Assembly (NCBI RefSeq): GCF_900155945.1
Contig: NZ_FTMN01000001.1
Location: forward strand, 697,682 to 761,681
Direction: 5' to 3'
Length of the DNA stretch: 64,000 nucleotides
Origin: Marinobacterium stanieri
Lineage (GTDB): Bacteria > Pseudomonadota > Gammaproteobacteria > Pseudomonadales > Balneatricaceae
The notes under the pieces: generated by a model
What the model was told of the DNA's origin: nothing
Seen by the model: the letters and a program-made list of their open reading frames with translations, nothing else
Database searches by the model: none
Made by a program: the position numbers and the translations under genes
Part shown: positions 8,877 through 17,436 of the stretch, piece after piece
Position numbering within the stretch: the stretch's first letter is position 1
Layout: each line of letters starts with the position of its first letter

Positions 8877-9863
8877 ATGAAGCCGAGCCGAGAGCAGAAA
8901 GTCTGGATGTATGAGCACATGCTCACCAGTCGCTACTTTGAAGAGTGCATCGAGAAAATATACATGGAGGGCAAATCACCCGCCTTCAATATGGCCAAAG
9001 GCCCCATTCCGGGCGAAATGCACCTGTCCAACGGCCAGGAGCCCTGCGCTGTAGGCGTCTGTGCCCACCTGAAGCCTGAGGACATCGTTACATCCACCCA
9101 CCGCCCACATCACGTGGCAATCGCCAAAGGGGTGGATCTTGATCGAATGACCGCTGAAATCTTCGGCAAAAAAAGCGGGCTCAGTGGTGGCCGTGGCGGG
9201 CACATGCACATCTTCGACCCTGCCGTGAACTTTTCCTGTTCCGGCATTATTGCTCAGGGTATGGGGCCAGCCGTAGGGGCTGCCTTGTCACGAAAACTGC
9301 AGGGGCTTGAAGGCGTTGCCGTCGCGTATATCGGTGAGGGGGCAGCCAACCAGGGCGCGTTTCATGAAACCCTGAACCTGGCAGCGGTGTGGAAGCTTCC
9401 GGTTATTTTTGTCATTGAAGACAACGCCTGGGGGATTTCAGTCTCCAAGCAAACCTCAACGGCCATCGAGCGTAATGACCGCCGCGCCGCCGCCTACAAC
9501 ATGCCCGGTCACTACATTCCCGGTAATAACCCGCTGAGCATCTTCGAGGTCGCTGGCGAAGCCATCAACCGTGCCCGCCTTGGCGAAGGCCCCTCCCTGA
9601 TTGAGATTGAAACCGCACGTCTTGCCGGTCATTTCATGGGCGATGCCGAAGGCTACCGACCAGAAGGCGAGAAGGAAGCCCTGTTTCAGCGCGACCCGAT
9701 TCCAGCCATGAAGCAACACCTTGAAGAAGCCGAGAGCTGGTCTGATGCCGAAGAAGCAGCCCTGCAATCCAGCACTCAAGCAAGAGTCGATGCAGCCATT
9801 CGCTTCGCCCGAGAAAGTGCCTACCCGGCACCGGAAGAGGCGATGGAAAAAGTATTCGTCTGA
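8877..9863 (+). CDS. acoA: Acetoin dehydrogenase E1 alpha subunit, thiamine diphosphate-dependent
   Basis: A 328-aa E1-alpha protein. The thiamine-diphosphate motif runs from GEGAANQGAF (residues 153-162) to IEDN (180-183); SGGRGGHMH (103-111) is the usual phosphorylation-loop region. The start ATG follows AAGGAGAGG at good spacing. With acoB it should form the E1 heterotetramer that cleaves acetoin to acetaldehyde and a hydroxyethyl/acetyl unit passed to lipoamide. It is the first gene of the sigma-54 operon. Acetoin specificity rests on context (AcoR, butanediol dehydrogenase), because E1 subunits of other 2-oxoacid complexes look alike. Confidence 0.9.
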   Translation: MKPSREQKVWMYEHMLTSRYFEECIEKIYMEGKSPAFNMAKGPIPGEMHLSNGQEPCAVGVCAHLKPEDIVTSTHRPHHVAIAKGVDLDRMTAEIFGKKSGLSGGRGGHMHIFDPAVNFSCSGIIAQGMGPAVGAALSRKLQGLEGVAVAYIGEGAANQGAFHETLNLAAVWKLPVIFVIEDNAWGISVSKQTSTAIERNDRRAAAYNMPGHYIPGNNPLSIFEVAGEAINRARLGEGPSLIEIETARLAGHFMGDAEGYRPEGEKEALFQRDPIPAMKQHLEEAESWSDAEEAALQSSTQARVDAAIRFARESAYPAPEEAMEKVFV

Positions 9864-9892
9864 CTGTTAAGACCGGCAAGAGGATAACAATA

Positions 9893-10978
9893 ATGAGCCA
9901 ATCAGAAAGTATGCAAGCCGCCGTCTGGCATGGTCGCCGTGACATCCGTCTGGAACAGGTTCCCCGCCCGGATGCCCCGGCACCTGACTGGGTGCAAATC
10001 AAGGTTCACTGGTGCGGTATCTGTGGATCGGATTTGCACGAATATCTGGCAGGCCCTGTATTCATTCCCGTTGATCAACCTCACCCGTTAACCGGTATTC
10101 AGGGCCAATGCATTCTGGGACACGAGTTCAGCGGCGAAATCGTTGCTCTGGGCGAAGGGGTCGAAGGCTTTTCCGTTGGAGACAGCGTCGCAGCCGATGC
10201 CTGCCAGCATTGTGGCAAATGTCCCTCCTGCAAGCGCGGCCAATACAACCTGTGTGAGCAGCTGGCATTTACAGGGCTGATGAACAACGGCGCCTTCGCC
10301 GAGTTCGTCAACGTGCCTGCCAACCTGCTCTATCGCCTGCCTTCCGACTTCCCCACTGAGGCCGGTGCCTTGATCGAACCTCTGGCGGTCGGCATGCATG
10401 CCGTGAAGCAGGCAGGATCTCTGCTGGGACAAACGGTTGTGGTGGTCGGCGCGGGCACAATCGGCCTGTGCACCATCATGTGTGCCAAGGCAGCAGGCGC
10501 GGCGGATGTCATAGCACTGGAAGTGTCCAGCGCACGCAAAGCCAAGGCACTTGAGGTGGGCGCCAGCAAGGTAATCGACCCTCGCGCCTCCGATGCATTG
10601 CAAGAACTACAGGCATACACCGGGCAGTTGGGGGCCGACATCGTCTTCGAATGCATTGGTCACAAAGACACCGTACAGCAATCCATCGACCTGCTTCGCA
10701 AAGGCGGAAAAGCGGTGCTTGTTGGTGTCTTCGAAGAGCCCAGCTCGTTCAATTTCTTTGACCTGGTGGCGACGGAAAAACAGGTCGTCGGCTCTCTGGC
10801 CTACAACGGAGAGTTTGCCGACGTAATCGCCATGATCAGTGATGGACGTCTGAATGTGGAGCCACTTATCAGCGGGCGTATCCATATCAACGACATCCTT
10901 GCGCAGGGGTTTGACGAACTGGTCAACAACAAGGACCAGAACGTGAAGATCATTGTCACGCCCGGTGCACCTCACTGA
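9893..10978 (+). CDS. 2,3-Butanediol dehydrogenase, zinc-containing MDR family
   Basis: A 361-aa medium-chain dehydrogenase. Catalytic zinc ligands are C41, H77 and E78 (CGICGSD, GHE). The structural zinc loop has cysteines at about 107, 110, 113 and 121, and the Rossmann motif VVGAGTIGLC is at about 175-184. The long insertion GPVFIPVDQPHPLTG between the catalytic ligands is typical of (R,R)-butanediol dehydrogenases. It oxidises 2,3-butanediol to acetoin with NAD+, feeding the complex encoded by its neighbours. Placement between acoA and acoB is a variation on the usual order. Confidence 0.88.
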   Translation: MSQSESMQAAVWHGRRDIRLEQVPRPDAPAPDWVQIKVHWCGICGSDLHEYLAGPVFIPVDQPHPLTGIQGQCILGHEFSGEIVALGEGVEGFSVGDSVAADACQHCGKCPSCKRGQYNLCEQLAFTGLMNNGAFAEFVNVPANLLYRLPSDFPTEAGALIEPLAVGMHAVKQAGSLLGQTVVVVGAGTIGLCTIMCAKAAGAADVIALEVSSARKAKALEVGASKVIDPRASDALQELQAYTGQLGADIVFECIGHKDTVQQSIDLLRKGGKAVLVGVFEEPSSFNFFDLVATEKQVVGSLAYNGEFADVIAMISDGRLNVEPLISGRIHINDILAQGFDELVNNKDQNVKIIVTPGAPH

Positions 10979-11021
10979 TTCATCCACCTACTCAGACATT
11001 CATTTTTCAGGGAGCAACCCC

Positions 11022-12050
11022 ATGACCGTTGCCACTATAAAAAAAGAGCGAAAGCTGACAATCGCTCGCGCCATGGCTGAAGCCATAGCCCAGGAAATGC
11101 GTACCGATGAACGTGTTTTTGTTATGGGTGAGGATGTTGGCCCTCTCGGAGGGGTATTCGGCAATACACGCGGCCTGTTTGACGAGTTTGGCGCCGAGCG
11201 CGTCCGCGATACCCCGATATCTGAAACCGCCTTTATGGGCGCTGCCGTCGGCGCTGCATCTGACGGTATGCGCCCGGTCGTCGAGCTGATGTTCGTCGAC
11301 TTTTTCGGCGTCTGCTTTGATGCCATTTATAACCTGATGGCAAAAAACACCTATTTCGCAGGCGGAGAAGTACAGGTCCCCGTGGTGTTAATGACCTCAA
11401 CCGGTGGCGGCTACTCTGACGCAGGCCAACACTCACAGTGCTTGCACGGCACCTTTGCTCATCTGCCGGGGATGAAGGTTGTAGCCCCTTCCAATGCCTA
11501 TGACGCCAAGGGATTGATGACGGCTGCCATTCGGGACAACAACCCGGTTATTTTCATGTTCCACAAGGCCCTGCAGGGCATGGGTTGGCTGGGAACGGAA
11601 AAAGACGCCATCGTGCATGTTCCTGAAGAAAGCTACGAAGTCCCCATCGGCAAAGCAGCTGTGGTGAGAGAAGGCAGCGACCTGACCATTGTGGGACTGA
11701 CCTCGGGCGTCCACCACGGTCTCAAAGCTGCGCGTGAACTGGAGAAACAGGGCGTCAGTGCTGAAGTCATTGATCTGCGATCACTGGTTCCACTGGATCG
11801 CGAAACCGTCATTGAGTCGGTGCGAAAAACCGGTCGCTTGATCGTCGTCGACGAGGACTACCAAAGCTACGGTGTCACCGGTGAGATCATCTGCTCGGTA
11901 GTCGAGCGCAATATCCCGCTCAAGGCAGCCCCGCAGCGCGTTGCGTTTCCCGATATTCCCATCCCCTTTACCCCGCCAATGGAGCAATGGGCGCTGCCCA
12001 ACGCCGACAAGATCATTGCCGCATTCAATCAAATGGAGAACCCGTCATGA
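11022..12050 (+). CDS. acoB: Acetoin dehydrogenase E1 beta subunit
   Basis: A 342-aa transketolase-like beta subunit starting at the ATG at 11022 (GGGAG at 11010-11014); a longer frame overlapping the previous gene is unlikely. Typical motifs are VFVMGEDVGPLGGVFG, RVRDTPISETAFMGAAVG and the C-terminal transketolase domain with DLRSLVPLDRETV and VVDEDYQSYG. It partners AcoA. Its stop overlaps the next start (ATGA, 12047-12050). Confidence 0.93.
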   Translation: MTVATIKKERKLTIARAMAEAIAQEMRTDERVFVMGEDVGPLGGVFGNTRGLFDEFGAERVRDTPISETAFMGAAVGAASDGMRPVVELMFVDFFGVCFDAIYNLMAKNTYFAGGEVQVPVVLMTSTGGGYSDAGQHSQCLHGTFAHLPGMKVVAPSNAYDAKGLMTAAIRDNNPVIFMFHKALQGMGWLGTEKDAIVHVPEESYEVPIGKAAVVREGSDLTIVGLTSGVHHGLKAARELEKQGVSAEVIDLRSLVPLDRETVIESVRKTGRLIVVDEDYQSYGVTGEIICSVVERNIPLKAAPQRVAFPDIPIPFTPPMEQWALPNADKIIAAFNQMENPS

Positions 12051-12280
12051 GCACAGAAGTACGTGTACCCGAGGATCTTTGGGAAGAAGACAGTGAAGCC
12101 GTCATCACCAGCTGGCTGGTCAGCGAAGGCGCGAATGTGGAAGACGGTGAAATGATTGCCGAACTGATGGTGCAAAAAATCCAGCATGAACTCCACGCCC
12201 CCGCTTCAGGTGTGCTGACCATCCTCAAGGATGTGGATGATGTCGTCAGCAAAGGGGACCTGGTTGCGACCATCGGGTAG
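12047..12280 (+). CDS. Stand-alone lipoyl-domain protein (separate E2 lipoyl carrier)
   Basis: A 77-aa protein that is essentially one lipoyl domain: ELMVQKIQHELHAPASGVL carries the attachment lysine K44 on the expected hairpin and SKGDLVATIG closes the fold. In most complexes this domain is the N-terminus of E2; here it is encoded alone, coupled to acoB by a 4-bp overlap and followed 12 bp later by the E2 catalytic domain gene. It should shuttle the acetyl group between E1 and E2. A lipoate ligase gene two genes downstream could modify it. Confidence 0.88.
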   Translation: MSTEVRVPEDLWEEDSEAVITSWLVSEGANVEDGEMIAELMVQKIQHELHAPASGVLTILKDVDDVVSKGDLVATIG

Positions 12281-12292
12281 GAGAGCAACACC

Positions 12293-12988
12293 ATGAATAT
12301 GATGACCGAAGACAAGCACACCGGGGTCACAACTCTCCCCATGCGGGGCATGCGCGGCATGATTGCCGACAATATGCGCCGCAGCCTTGATGAAGCAGCA
12401 CAGCTGACACATCACGCTGACTGCGATGTCACCGAACTGCTGGCCACCAAAGCAAGGCTGGCCAGTCAGGACATCAAGGTTTCTGTGGAAGACCTGATCG
12501 CGCAGGCCGTTATCACAACCCTGGAATCCCACCCGGCCCTTAATGGCCGGGTTGAAGACAAGGAAATCCACTTGTACGACCAGGCTCACCTGAGCCTGGC
12601 AATGGCCCTCCCCGACAATCTGCTGGTCGCGCCAGCCATTTTCAATGCAGGCGAAATGAGCTTGCTGGAACGCAGCACCGCACGCAAGGAGCTTGCGCAG
12701 AGGGCTCGCAGCGGCAAGCTGAGCGTGAATGAAATGACAGGTGGAACCTTCACGCTCAGTAACCTGGGACTGTCACGGGTCAGGCACTTTACCCCCATTA
12801 TCAACCGTCCACAGATTGCCATTCTGGGGATTGGCGAAACAGGGTTGCGCCCCTGGGTGATGCCTGATGGCAGTATCCAGGCACGTAAGATTATGGGCCT
12901 GTCACTGACCTTCGACCACCGAGCCGTTGATGGTGCTCCGGCAGCAAACTTTCTCAGTGCCCTGTGCACCTTGATCGAACAGGGGTGA
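12293..12988 (+). CDS. Dihydrolipoyl acetyltransferase catalytic domain (E2 core without lipoyl or E3-binding domain)
   Basis: A 231-aa protein containing only the 2-oxoacid dehydrogenase acyltransferase domain. The active-site motif FDHRAVDG has H209 and D213, with TFTLSNLG at about 152-159 and LPMRGMRGMIADNM at the start of the fold. It would transfer acetyl from the lipoyl carrier to CoA. No lipoyl domain, no linker and no peripheral subunit-binding (E3-binding) domain is present, and no E3 gene is nearby, so contacts to E1/E3 must differ from textbook complexes. Confidence 0.9.
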   Translation: MNMMTEDKHTGVTTLPMRGMRGMIADNMRRSLDEAAQLTHHADCDVTELLATKARLASQDIKVSVEDLIAQAVITTLESHPALNGRVEDKEIHLYDQAHLSLAMALPDNLLVAPAIFNAGEMSLLERSTARKELAQRARSGKLSVNEMTGGTFTLSNLGLSRVRHFTPIINRPQIAILGIGETGLRPWVMPDGSIQARKIMGLSLTFDHRAVDGAPAANFLSALCTLIEQG

Positions 12989-12992
12989 CAAC

Positions 12993-13721
12993 ATGAACAC
13001 CACCTCTTTGGCCCTGGACAGTGGACAATCGAACGTTCTGACACCGGCACAAGGCCTGGCACAGGAGATGTCATTACTGTCAGCAGTGGCCAGCGGGGAG
13101 CGCCAGGAAGGCTTTCTGGCCTGGCGCTGCCAGCAGGCACTGATCGTACCTCGACGCCTGGCGCACAAGGCGGAATTCCACCTGGCCGCAAACCGTATGC
13201 AAGTTGAAGGCTGGCCTGTTCACATTCGCAGTACCGGGGGGGACCTCACCCCTCAGGCACCCGGTCTGATTAACATCGCCATTGCCTACCGCTGTAAACG
13301 TGAACCCGGTGCCATCGAAGCCAGCTACCGTGCTCTGTGCGACCCTCTGATCGAGTACCTGAAACAGCAGGGTATCCAGGCAAGCTGTGGAGCCGTCGCC
13401 GGCGCCTTCTGCGATGGTGACTACAACATCACCGTCGCAGGCAAAAAACTTGCTGGAACCGCACAGCGCTGGCGGCGTATCGCAGGGGTGCAAAAGGGCG
13501 ACTTCGCGGTTCTGGCACATGCCGTGGTGCTATGCGATGAACCCATGCAGCGCTTATGGAACGCCGGCAACCGCTTTTATCAATATTGTGGCATGGAGCC
13601 CTACATCCGCCCCGAATGCCACATTTCAATGGCCGAGTTACTGCCCGGGGAACACGCAGCTGAACGACGTTTTACGGAGATCGAAAACGCCTACTCAACC
13701 TGCTTCTCCCGTTTTGACTGA
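12993..13721 (+). CDS. Lipoate-protein ligase/lipoyltransferase-like protein
   Basis: A 242-aa protein of the LplA/LipB/BPL fold. Recognisable pieces are IRSTGGDLTPQAPGLINIAI (lipoate-binding loop, degenerate RRxxGGG), a CGAVAGAFCDGDYNITV segment and VAGKKLAGTAQRWRR, where the conserved ligase lysine is expected. It probably attaches lipoate or octanoate to the lipoyl carrier encoded two genes upstream. Expression with the complex suggests a dedicated modifying enzyme; whether it is a true ligase or an amidotransferase cannot be told. Confidence 0.75.
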   Translation: MNTTSLALDSGQSNVLTPAQGLAQEMSLLSAVASGERQEGFLAWRCQQALIVPRRLAHKAEFHLAANRMQVEGWPVHIRSTGGDLTPQAPGLINIAIAYRCKREPGAIEASYRALCDPLIEYLKQQGIQASCGAVAGAFCDGDYNITVAGKKLAGTAQRWRRIAGVQKGDFAVLAHAVVLCDEPMQRLWNAGNRFYQYCGMEPYIRPECHISMAELLPGEHAAERRFTEIENAYSTCFSRFD

Positions 13722-13769
13722 CTCCCTAGCCCATATCCTGTTAAACAAAAATAAGAAAACGGAGTGTAT

Positions 13770-14309
13770 ATGTTCAAAAAAGAACCCGCGCTTGCGCAGC
13801 CGAGCCTGAGTCGGCGCCGCTTTCTCTCATTTTCCGGTACCGCCATGGTGGGACTGGGTGCCATCAGCGCCGGCCTGCTCCCCGCCGCAAGCTGGGCAGC
13901 TTCACTGGTTGGTGAGCATGCAAGCCAAACCCTGCTGCGGATGGCCCGTGACATTTATCCCCATGACAGTCTGGATGACAAATACTACGCACAGGTCCTT
14001 CAGCCTTTGGCTCGGTCTGCCCGAAACGATGAACAGTTAAAAGCCATGCTCACCGAAGGTGTTGATGAACTTGACCGCCGTGCGCGGGCAATGAAATCAA
14101 GACCTTATATAGAGCTAACAGAAGAAGCTGATCGGGTCGAAATTCTGCGTGCGATTGAAGATCGCCCGTTCTTTCAACGCCTGAAGGGTGATCTGATGAT
14201 GGGCCTGTATAACAACCCCGAGCTCTGGCCGACATTTGGCTACGGCGGCTCAGCCTGGGAAAAAGGCGGCTACTTGTACCGTGGCTACAACCAAATCGAT
14301 TGGCTGTAA
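13770..14309 (+). CDS. Tat-exported small subunit of a GMC-type dehydrogenase (gluconate 2-dehydrogenase subunit 3 family)
   Basis: A 179-aa protein starting at the ATG at 13770 (GGAG five bases upstream). The N-terminus has a twin-arginine signal, LSRRRFLSFSG, followed by a hydrophobic stretch ending near SWAAS. The rest resembles the small subunits that escort FAD-containing membrane dehydrogenases, ending in the tryptophan/tyrosine-rich GYGGSAWEKGG. It directly precedes the GMC oxidoreductase gene and would carry that cytosolically folded partner through the Tat system. Confidence 0.75.
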   Translation: MFKKEPALAQPSLSRRRFLSFSGTAMVGLGAISAGLLPAASWAASLVGEHASQTLLRMARDIYPHDSLDDKYYAQVLQPLARSARNDEQLKAMLTEGVDELDRRARAMKSRPYIELTEEADRVEILRAIEDRPFFQRLKGDLMMGLYNNPELWPTFGYGGSAWEKGGYLYRGYNQIDWL

Positions 14310-14321
14310 GGGGAGATGACA

Positions 14322-15902
14322 ATGAGCACTCAATTTGATCTGAATGATGACAGCCTGGTGGTCATCGTAGGTTCTGGCGCCGGTGGTGGCACCCTTGCAA
14401 ATGAACTGGCCCAGAAAGGCATTCGCAGCGTCGTGCTGGAAGCGGGAAAACGCTTCAAGATGGAAGATATTGAAAACGACGAGTGGAACATGTTCCACAA
14501 GATCTCCTGGCTGGACAAGCGGCATGTGGAAGGCCCATCACGACTGGCGCGGGACTTCCCCAATCTGCCCGCATGGATTGTTAAAGGTGTCGGCGGTGCC
14601 ACCATGCACTGGGCCGGCGTTGCCATGCGCTTGCAGGAGCACGAATTCCGTATGCAGTCTGAAAACGGCACGCTGGCGGGCGCCAATGTCCTCGACTGGC
14701 CGGTCACACTGCAGGAGATGGAACCCTATTACGAACGCGCCGAAAAGAAGATGGGGGTATGCGGCACCAAGGCAACCGGTATGCCTTTTCACGGCCAGAG
14801 TAGCCACTACAAGGTTATCGCTGAAGGCGCACGCCGAATCAATGCCAAGTGTGAACAGGCCACATTAGCCATCAACACGGAAACACGCGATGGACGCCCT
14901 TCGTGCCAGGTGAATGGTTTCTGTATGCAGGGCTGTCGCATCGGCGCCAAGTGGTCAACCATGTATACGGAGATTCCCAAGGCGGAATCCACCGGCCTGG
15001 TGGAAGTCAGACCGCAATCCATGGCACTTCGTATTGAGCATGATAAACACGGTAAGGTAACCGGCGTGCTGTATGCGGATGCACAGGGCAATCAGCAGTT
15101 TCAAAAGGCACGCGCAGTAGCCGTGGCCGCCAACTCCATCGAGTCGCCGCGGCTCTTGCTGAATTCTGCTTCAGCCATGTTCCCGGACGGACTGGCAAAC
15201 GGTTCCGGCCAGGTGGGCCAGAACTACATGACCCACACGACTGCAGGTGTCTATGGGGAGTTCGAAAAGCCTGTTCACATGTACAAGAGCACGGTAGTCC
15301 CCGGTATTGTGCATGAATGGAAAGATAACGATCCCTCGCGCGGGCATTACGCAGGCTATGAGTTGGAGATTCTGCACCTGGGACTGCCGTTCATGTCGGC
15401 ATTTTTAAACCCGGGAGTATCGGGATGGGGGCGCGAAGTCGCCGACTCTTTGTCCAACTACGACAAGATGGCAGGTTTCTGGGTGTGCGGTGAGGACATG
15501 CCTGTCGAATCCAACAACATCACCCTGCATCCAACGGAAAAAGACCAATATGGCCTTCCTGTCCCTGTGGTGTACAAGGCTGACCACATCAACGACACGC
15601 GAATGCGTAACCATGCCATCGCCAAGGCAACAGAGCTGCTTGAAGCGGTCGGCGCAAACAAGGTCAATGTGCTCCCGCCCTACCCGGCCAGCCACAACAT
15701 GGGCACCAATCGCATGAGCGCCAAAGCAAAGGATGGCGTGGTAAACCGCTGGGGACAATCACATGAAATTCCCAACCTGTTTGTGTCCGATGGTAGTCAG
15801 TTCACAACCAGCTCAACCGAAAACCCGACTCTGACGATTGTCGCCCTGGCCATTCGCCAGGCCGAATACATCGAGCAGCAAATGCAGCAAAACGCCATCT
15901 GA
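14322..15902 (+). CDS. GMC-family FAD oxidoreductase, large subunit of a periplasmic dehydrogenase
   Basis: Encodes 526 aa from ATG 14322 (GGAG six bases upstream; an ATG at 14316 is also open). The FAD dinucleotide motif VVIVGSGAGGGTLANELA is at the N-terminus and the GMC C-terminal block has SHNMGTNRMS and STENPTLTIVALA. A cysteine-containing NGFCMQGCRIGAKWS is typical of gluconate/sorbose/alcohol dehydrogenase large subunits. It lacks its own signal peptide, so export with the Tat subunit is expected. The usual cytochrome c partner is not encoded here. The substrate is unknown; a polyol or alcohol linked to butanediol use is a guess from the operon. Confidence 0.85.
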   Translation: MSTQFDLNDDSLVVIVGSGAGGGTLANELAQKGIRSVVLEAGKRFKMEDIENDEWNMFHKISWLDKRHVEGPSRLARDFPNLPAWIVKGVGGATMHWAGVAMRLQEHEFRMQSENGTLAGANVLDWPVTLQEMEPYYERAEKKMGVCGTKATGMPFHGQSSHYKVIAEGARRINAKCEQATLAINTETRDGRPSCQVNGFCMQGCRIGAKWSTMYTEIPKAESTGLVEVRPQSMALRIEHDKHGKVTGVLYADAQGNQQFQKARAVAVAANSIESPRLLLNSASAMFPDGLANGSGQVGQNYMTHTTAGVYGEFEKPVHMYKSTVVPGIVHEWKDNDPSRGHYAGYELEILHLGLPFMSAFLNPGVSGWGREVADSLSNYDKMAGFWVCGEDMPVESNNITLHPTEKDQYGLPVPVVYKADHINDTRMRNHAIAKATELLEAVGANKVNVLPPYPASHNMGTNRMSAKAKDGVVNRWGQSHEIPNLFVSDGSQFTTSSTENPTLTIVALAIRQAEYIEQQMQQNAI

Positions 15903-15947
15903 TGGCCAAGCAAATCCAGCCCCTCTCTTCCTGGGCCTGAGCCCTTT

Positions 15948-15974
15948 GGCGTCCAATAACTGGACGCCTTTTTT
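15948..15974 (+). terminator. Rho-independent terminator of the aco operon
   Basis: An 8-bp perfect stem GGCGTCCA / TGGACGCC with a five-base loop, followed by six T residues and further T-rich sequence. It lies 45 bp after the GMC gene. Confidence 0.93.
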
Positions 15975-16111
15975 GTTTTGTCTGCACCATGCTCACACGC
16001 CGACTCGCCAGCCGAATGTAAACCAGCGCCGAGAAGAAGCCACTTTCTTGCCAACCCATCCACAGAACCGGATACTTCAGGTTTTGTAAATTGGCGCACG
16101 AGGAATTGGCG

Positions 16112-16609
16112 TTGACACAGATTACCGATAACACAGTAGTGCAGTTCTTCTACACGCTGACCGATGCAGACGATACCCAGGTCGAAACCAACCACGGTGC
16201 CGATCCTATCGCTTATCTTCACGGCCACGACGGCATGATCCCGGCCATCGCTGAAGCGCTGGAAGGCAAAACAGCCGGCGATACCCTGCACCTCACCCTC
16301 ACGCCTGAACAGGCATATGGCGAGCGTCAGGAAGGTCAGGAACAGCGCGTGCCGATCAAACACCTGCAAGGCCTGCCCAAAGGTGTGCGCAAATGGCAGC
16401 CCGGCATGGTAGCCGTAGTGCAGACGGATCAGGGCATGCGTCAGGTCACTGTCATCAAGCCCGGTCTGAAAATGGTGCTGGTGGATACCAACCACCCGCT
16501 GGCCGGCAAAACGCTGACCTACGATATCGAAGTTGCCGATGTACGTGAGGCAACCGATGAAGAGATCGCCCACGGCCACGCCCATGGCGTTGGTGGCCAT
16601 CAGCACTGA
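16112..16609 (+). CDS. SlyD-type FKBP peptidyl-prolyl isomerase
   Basis: A 165-aa SlyD-like protein: FKBP half-domain, insert-in-flap domain (PEQAYGERQEGQEQRVP), return to FKBP (NHPLAGKTLTYDIEV) and a short histidine-rich tail HGHAHGVGGHQH that could bind metal. The start chosen is TTG 16112, because AGGA (16101-16104) lies seven bases upstream and the protein then begins MTQITDN; TTG codons at 16091 and 16106 are alternatives. It would be a cytoplasmic folding helper and metallochaperone-like protein. Confidence 0.85.
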   Translation: MTQITDNTVVQFFYTLTDADDTQVETNHGADPIAYLHGHDGMIPAIAEALEGKTAGDTLHLTLTPEQAYGERQEGQEQRVPIKHLQGLPKGVRKWQPGMVAVVQTDQGMRQVTVIKPGLKMVLVDTNHPLAGKTLTYDIEVADVREATDEEIAHGHAHGVGGHQH

Positions 16610-16687
16610 TGCTGAGCCGATCTCAACCGAAAACAGCGTCTTACACCTATGCTTAAACTGATATCCCAACTGTTACGGAGAAAACCT

Positions 16688-16969
16688 ATGGCACGCGCAA
16701 GCGCACGTCACATCCTGGTCGCGACTGAAGCTGAATGTCAGTCCCTGAAAGATCAAATCGCCGAAGGCGCCGACTTTGCCGCACTGGCCAAGGCACACTC
16801 ACAGTGCCCGTCAGGCCAGCAGGGCGGCGAGCTGGGCAGCTTCGGCCCCGGCCAGATGGTACCGGCATTCGACAAGGTCGTATTCAGCGCCCCGGTCAAC
16901 GAAGTACAGGGCCCGGTCCAGACCCAGTTTGGTTACCACCTGCTGGAAGTGACCAGCCGCGACGACTGA
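16688..16969 (+). CDS. ppiC: PpiC-type parvulin peptidyl-prolyl isomerase
   Basis: A single parvulin domain of 93 aa, the usual size of cytoplasmic PpiC. It reads [11 protein letters not shown] at the start and continues with [19 protein letters not shown] and [12 protein letters not shown]. The start ATG 16688 follows ACGGAG; an upstream in-frame ATG at 16649 would add 13 unrelated residues. It is followed by a strong terminator. Confidence 0.9.
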   Translation: MARASARHILVATEAECQSLKDQIAEGADFAALAKAHSQCPSGQQGGELGSFGPGQMVPAFDKVVFSAPVNEVQGPVQTQFGYHLLEVTSRDD

Positions 16970-16994
16970 TCGCCTGAGGCATATTGCCTGCCAA

Positions 16995-17030
16995 ACGGCC
17001 CCGGTTCAGTTTTATCTGAACCGGGGCCGT
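16995..17030 (+). terminator. Strong hairpin after ppiC
   Basis: A 15-bp perfect stem (16995-17009 with 17016-17030) and a TTTTAT loop, followed by ATTCTTTG. It should end the slyD-like/ppiC transcript before the next FKBP gene. Confidence 0.85.
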
Positions 17031-17088
17031 ATTCTTTGTGCCCGACTAAAGGCCTCAAACAGAAACGACAGAGTTCACAGGAACAACC

Positions 17089-17436
17089 ATGGCTGAATTT
17101 GAGCAACTCGTGATTGAAGACCTCATCGAAGGAACAGGGACCGAAGTGAAAAAAGGTGGCGCCCTGGTCACCGCCCATTATCGCGGATTTCTGGAAGACG
17201 GCACCGAGTTCGACTCCTCTTACGACAAGGGTCAGCCGTTCCAGGTCGTACTCAGCCGCAAGAAAGTCATTGCCGCCTGGGTTGAAGGCTTAAAAGGGAT
17301 GAAAGTTGGCGGCAAGCGCAAGCTGCTGGTACCCGCTGAAATGGGTTACGGCGAACGTGGTTTCGGCGACAAGATCCCACCGAATGCAAATCTTGTTTTC
17401 GAGATTGAGCTGCTGGAAGCCTTGAACCGGGAGTGA
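17089..17436 (+). CDS. FKBP-type peptidyl-prolyl isomerase (FkpB/FKBP12-like)
   Basis: A 115-aa minimal FKBP domain with YRGFLEDGTEFDSSYD, KVIAAWVEGLKGMKVGGKRK, MGYGERGFGDKIPPNANL and FEIELLE, i.e. the full set of active-site aromatic residues. There is no signal peptide, so it is cytosolic. It is the third isomerase in a row, after SlyD-like and parvulin genes, but separated from them by a terminator. Confidence 0.92.
   Translation: MAEFEQLVIEDLIEGTGTEVKKGGALVTAHYRGFLEDGTEFDSSYDKGQPFQVVLSRKKVIAAWVEGLKGMKVGGKRKLLVPAEMGYGERGFGDKIPPNANLVFEIELLEALNRE

Noticed and set aside
12047-12988. A single E2 gene broken by a recent frameshift
   Set aside because: The lipoyl gene ends with a proper stop followed by GGAG and a new ATG, and neither product shows a truncated domain; separate genes are more likely.
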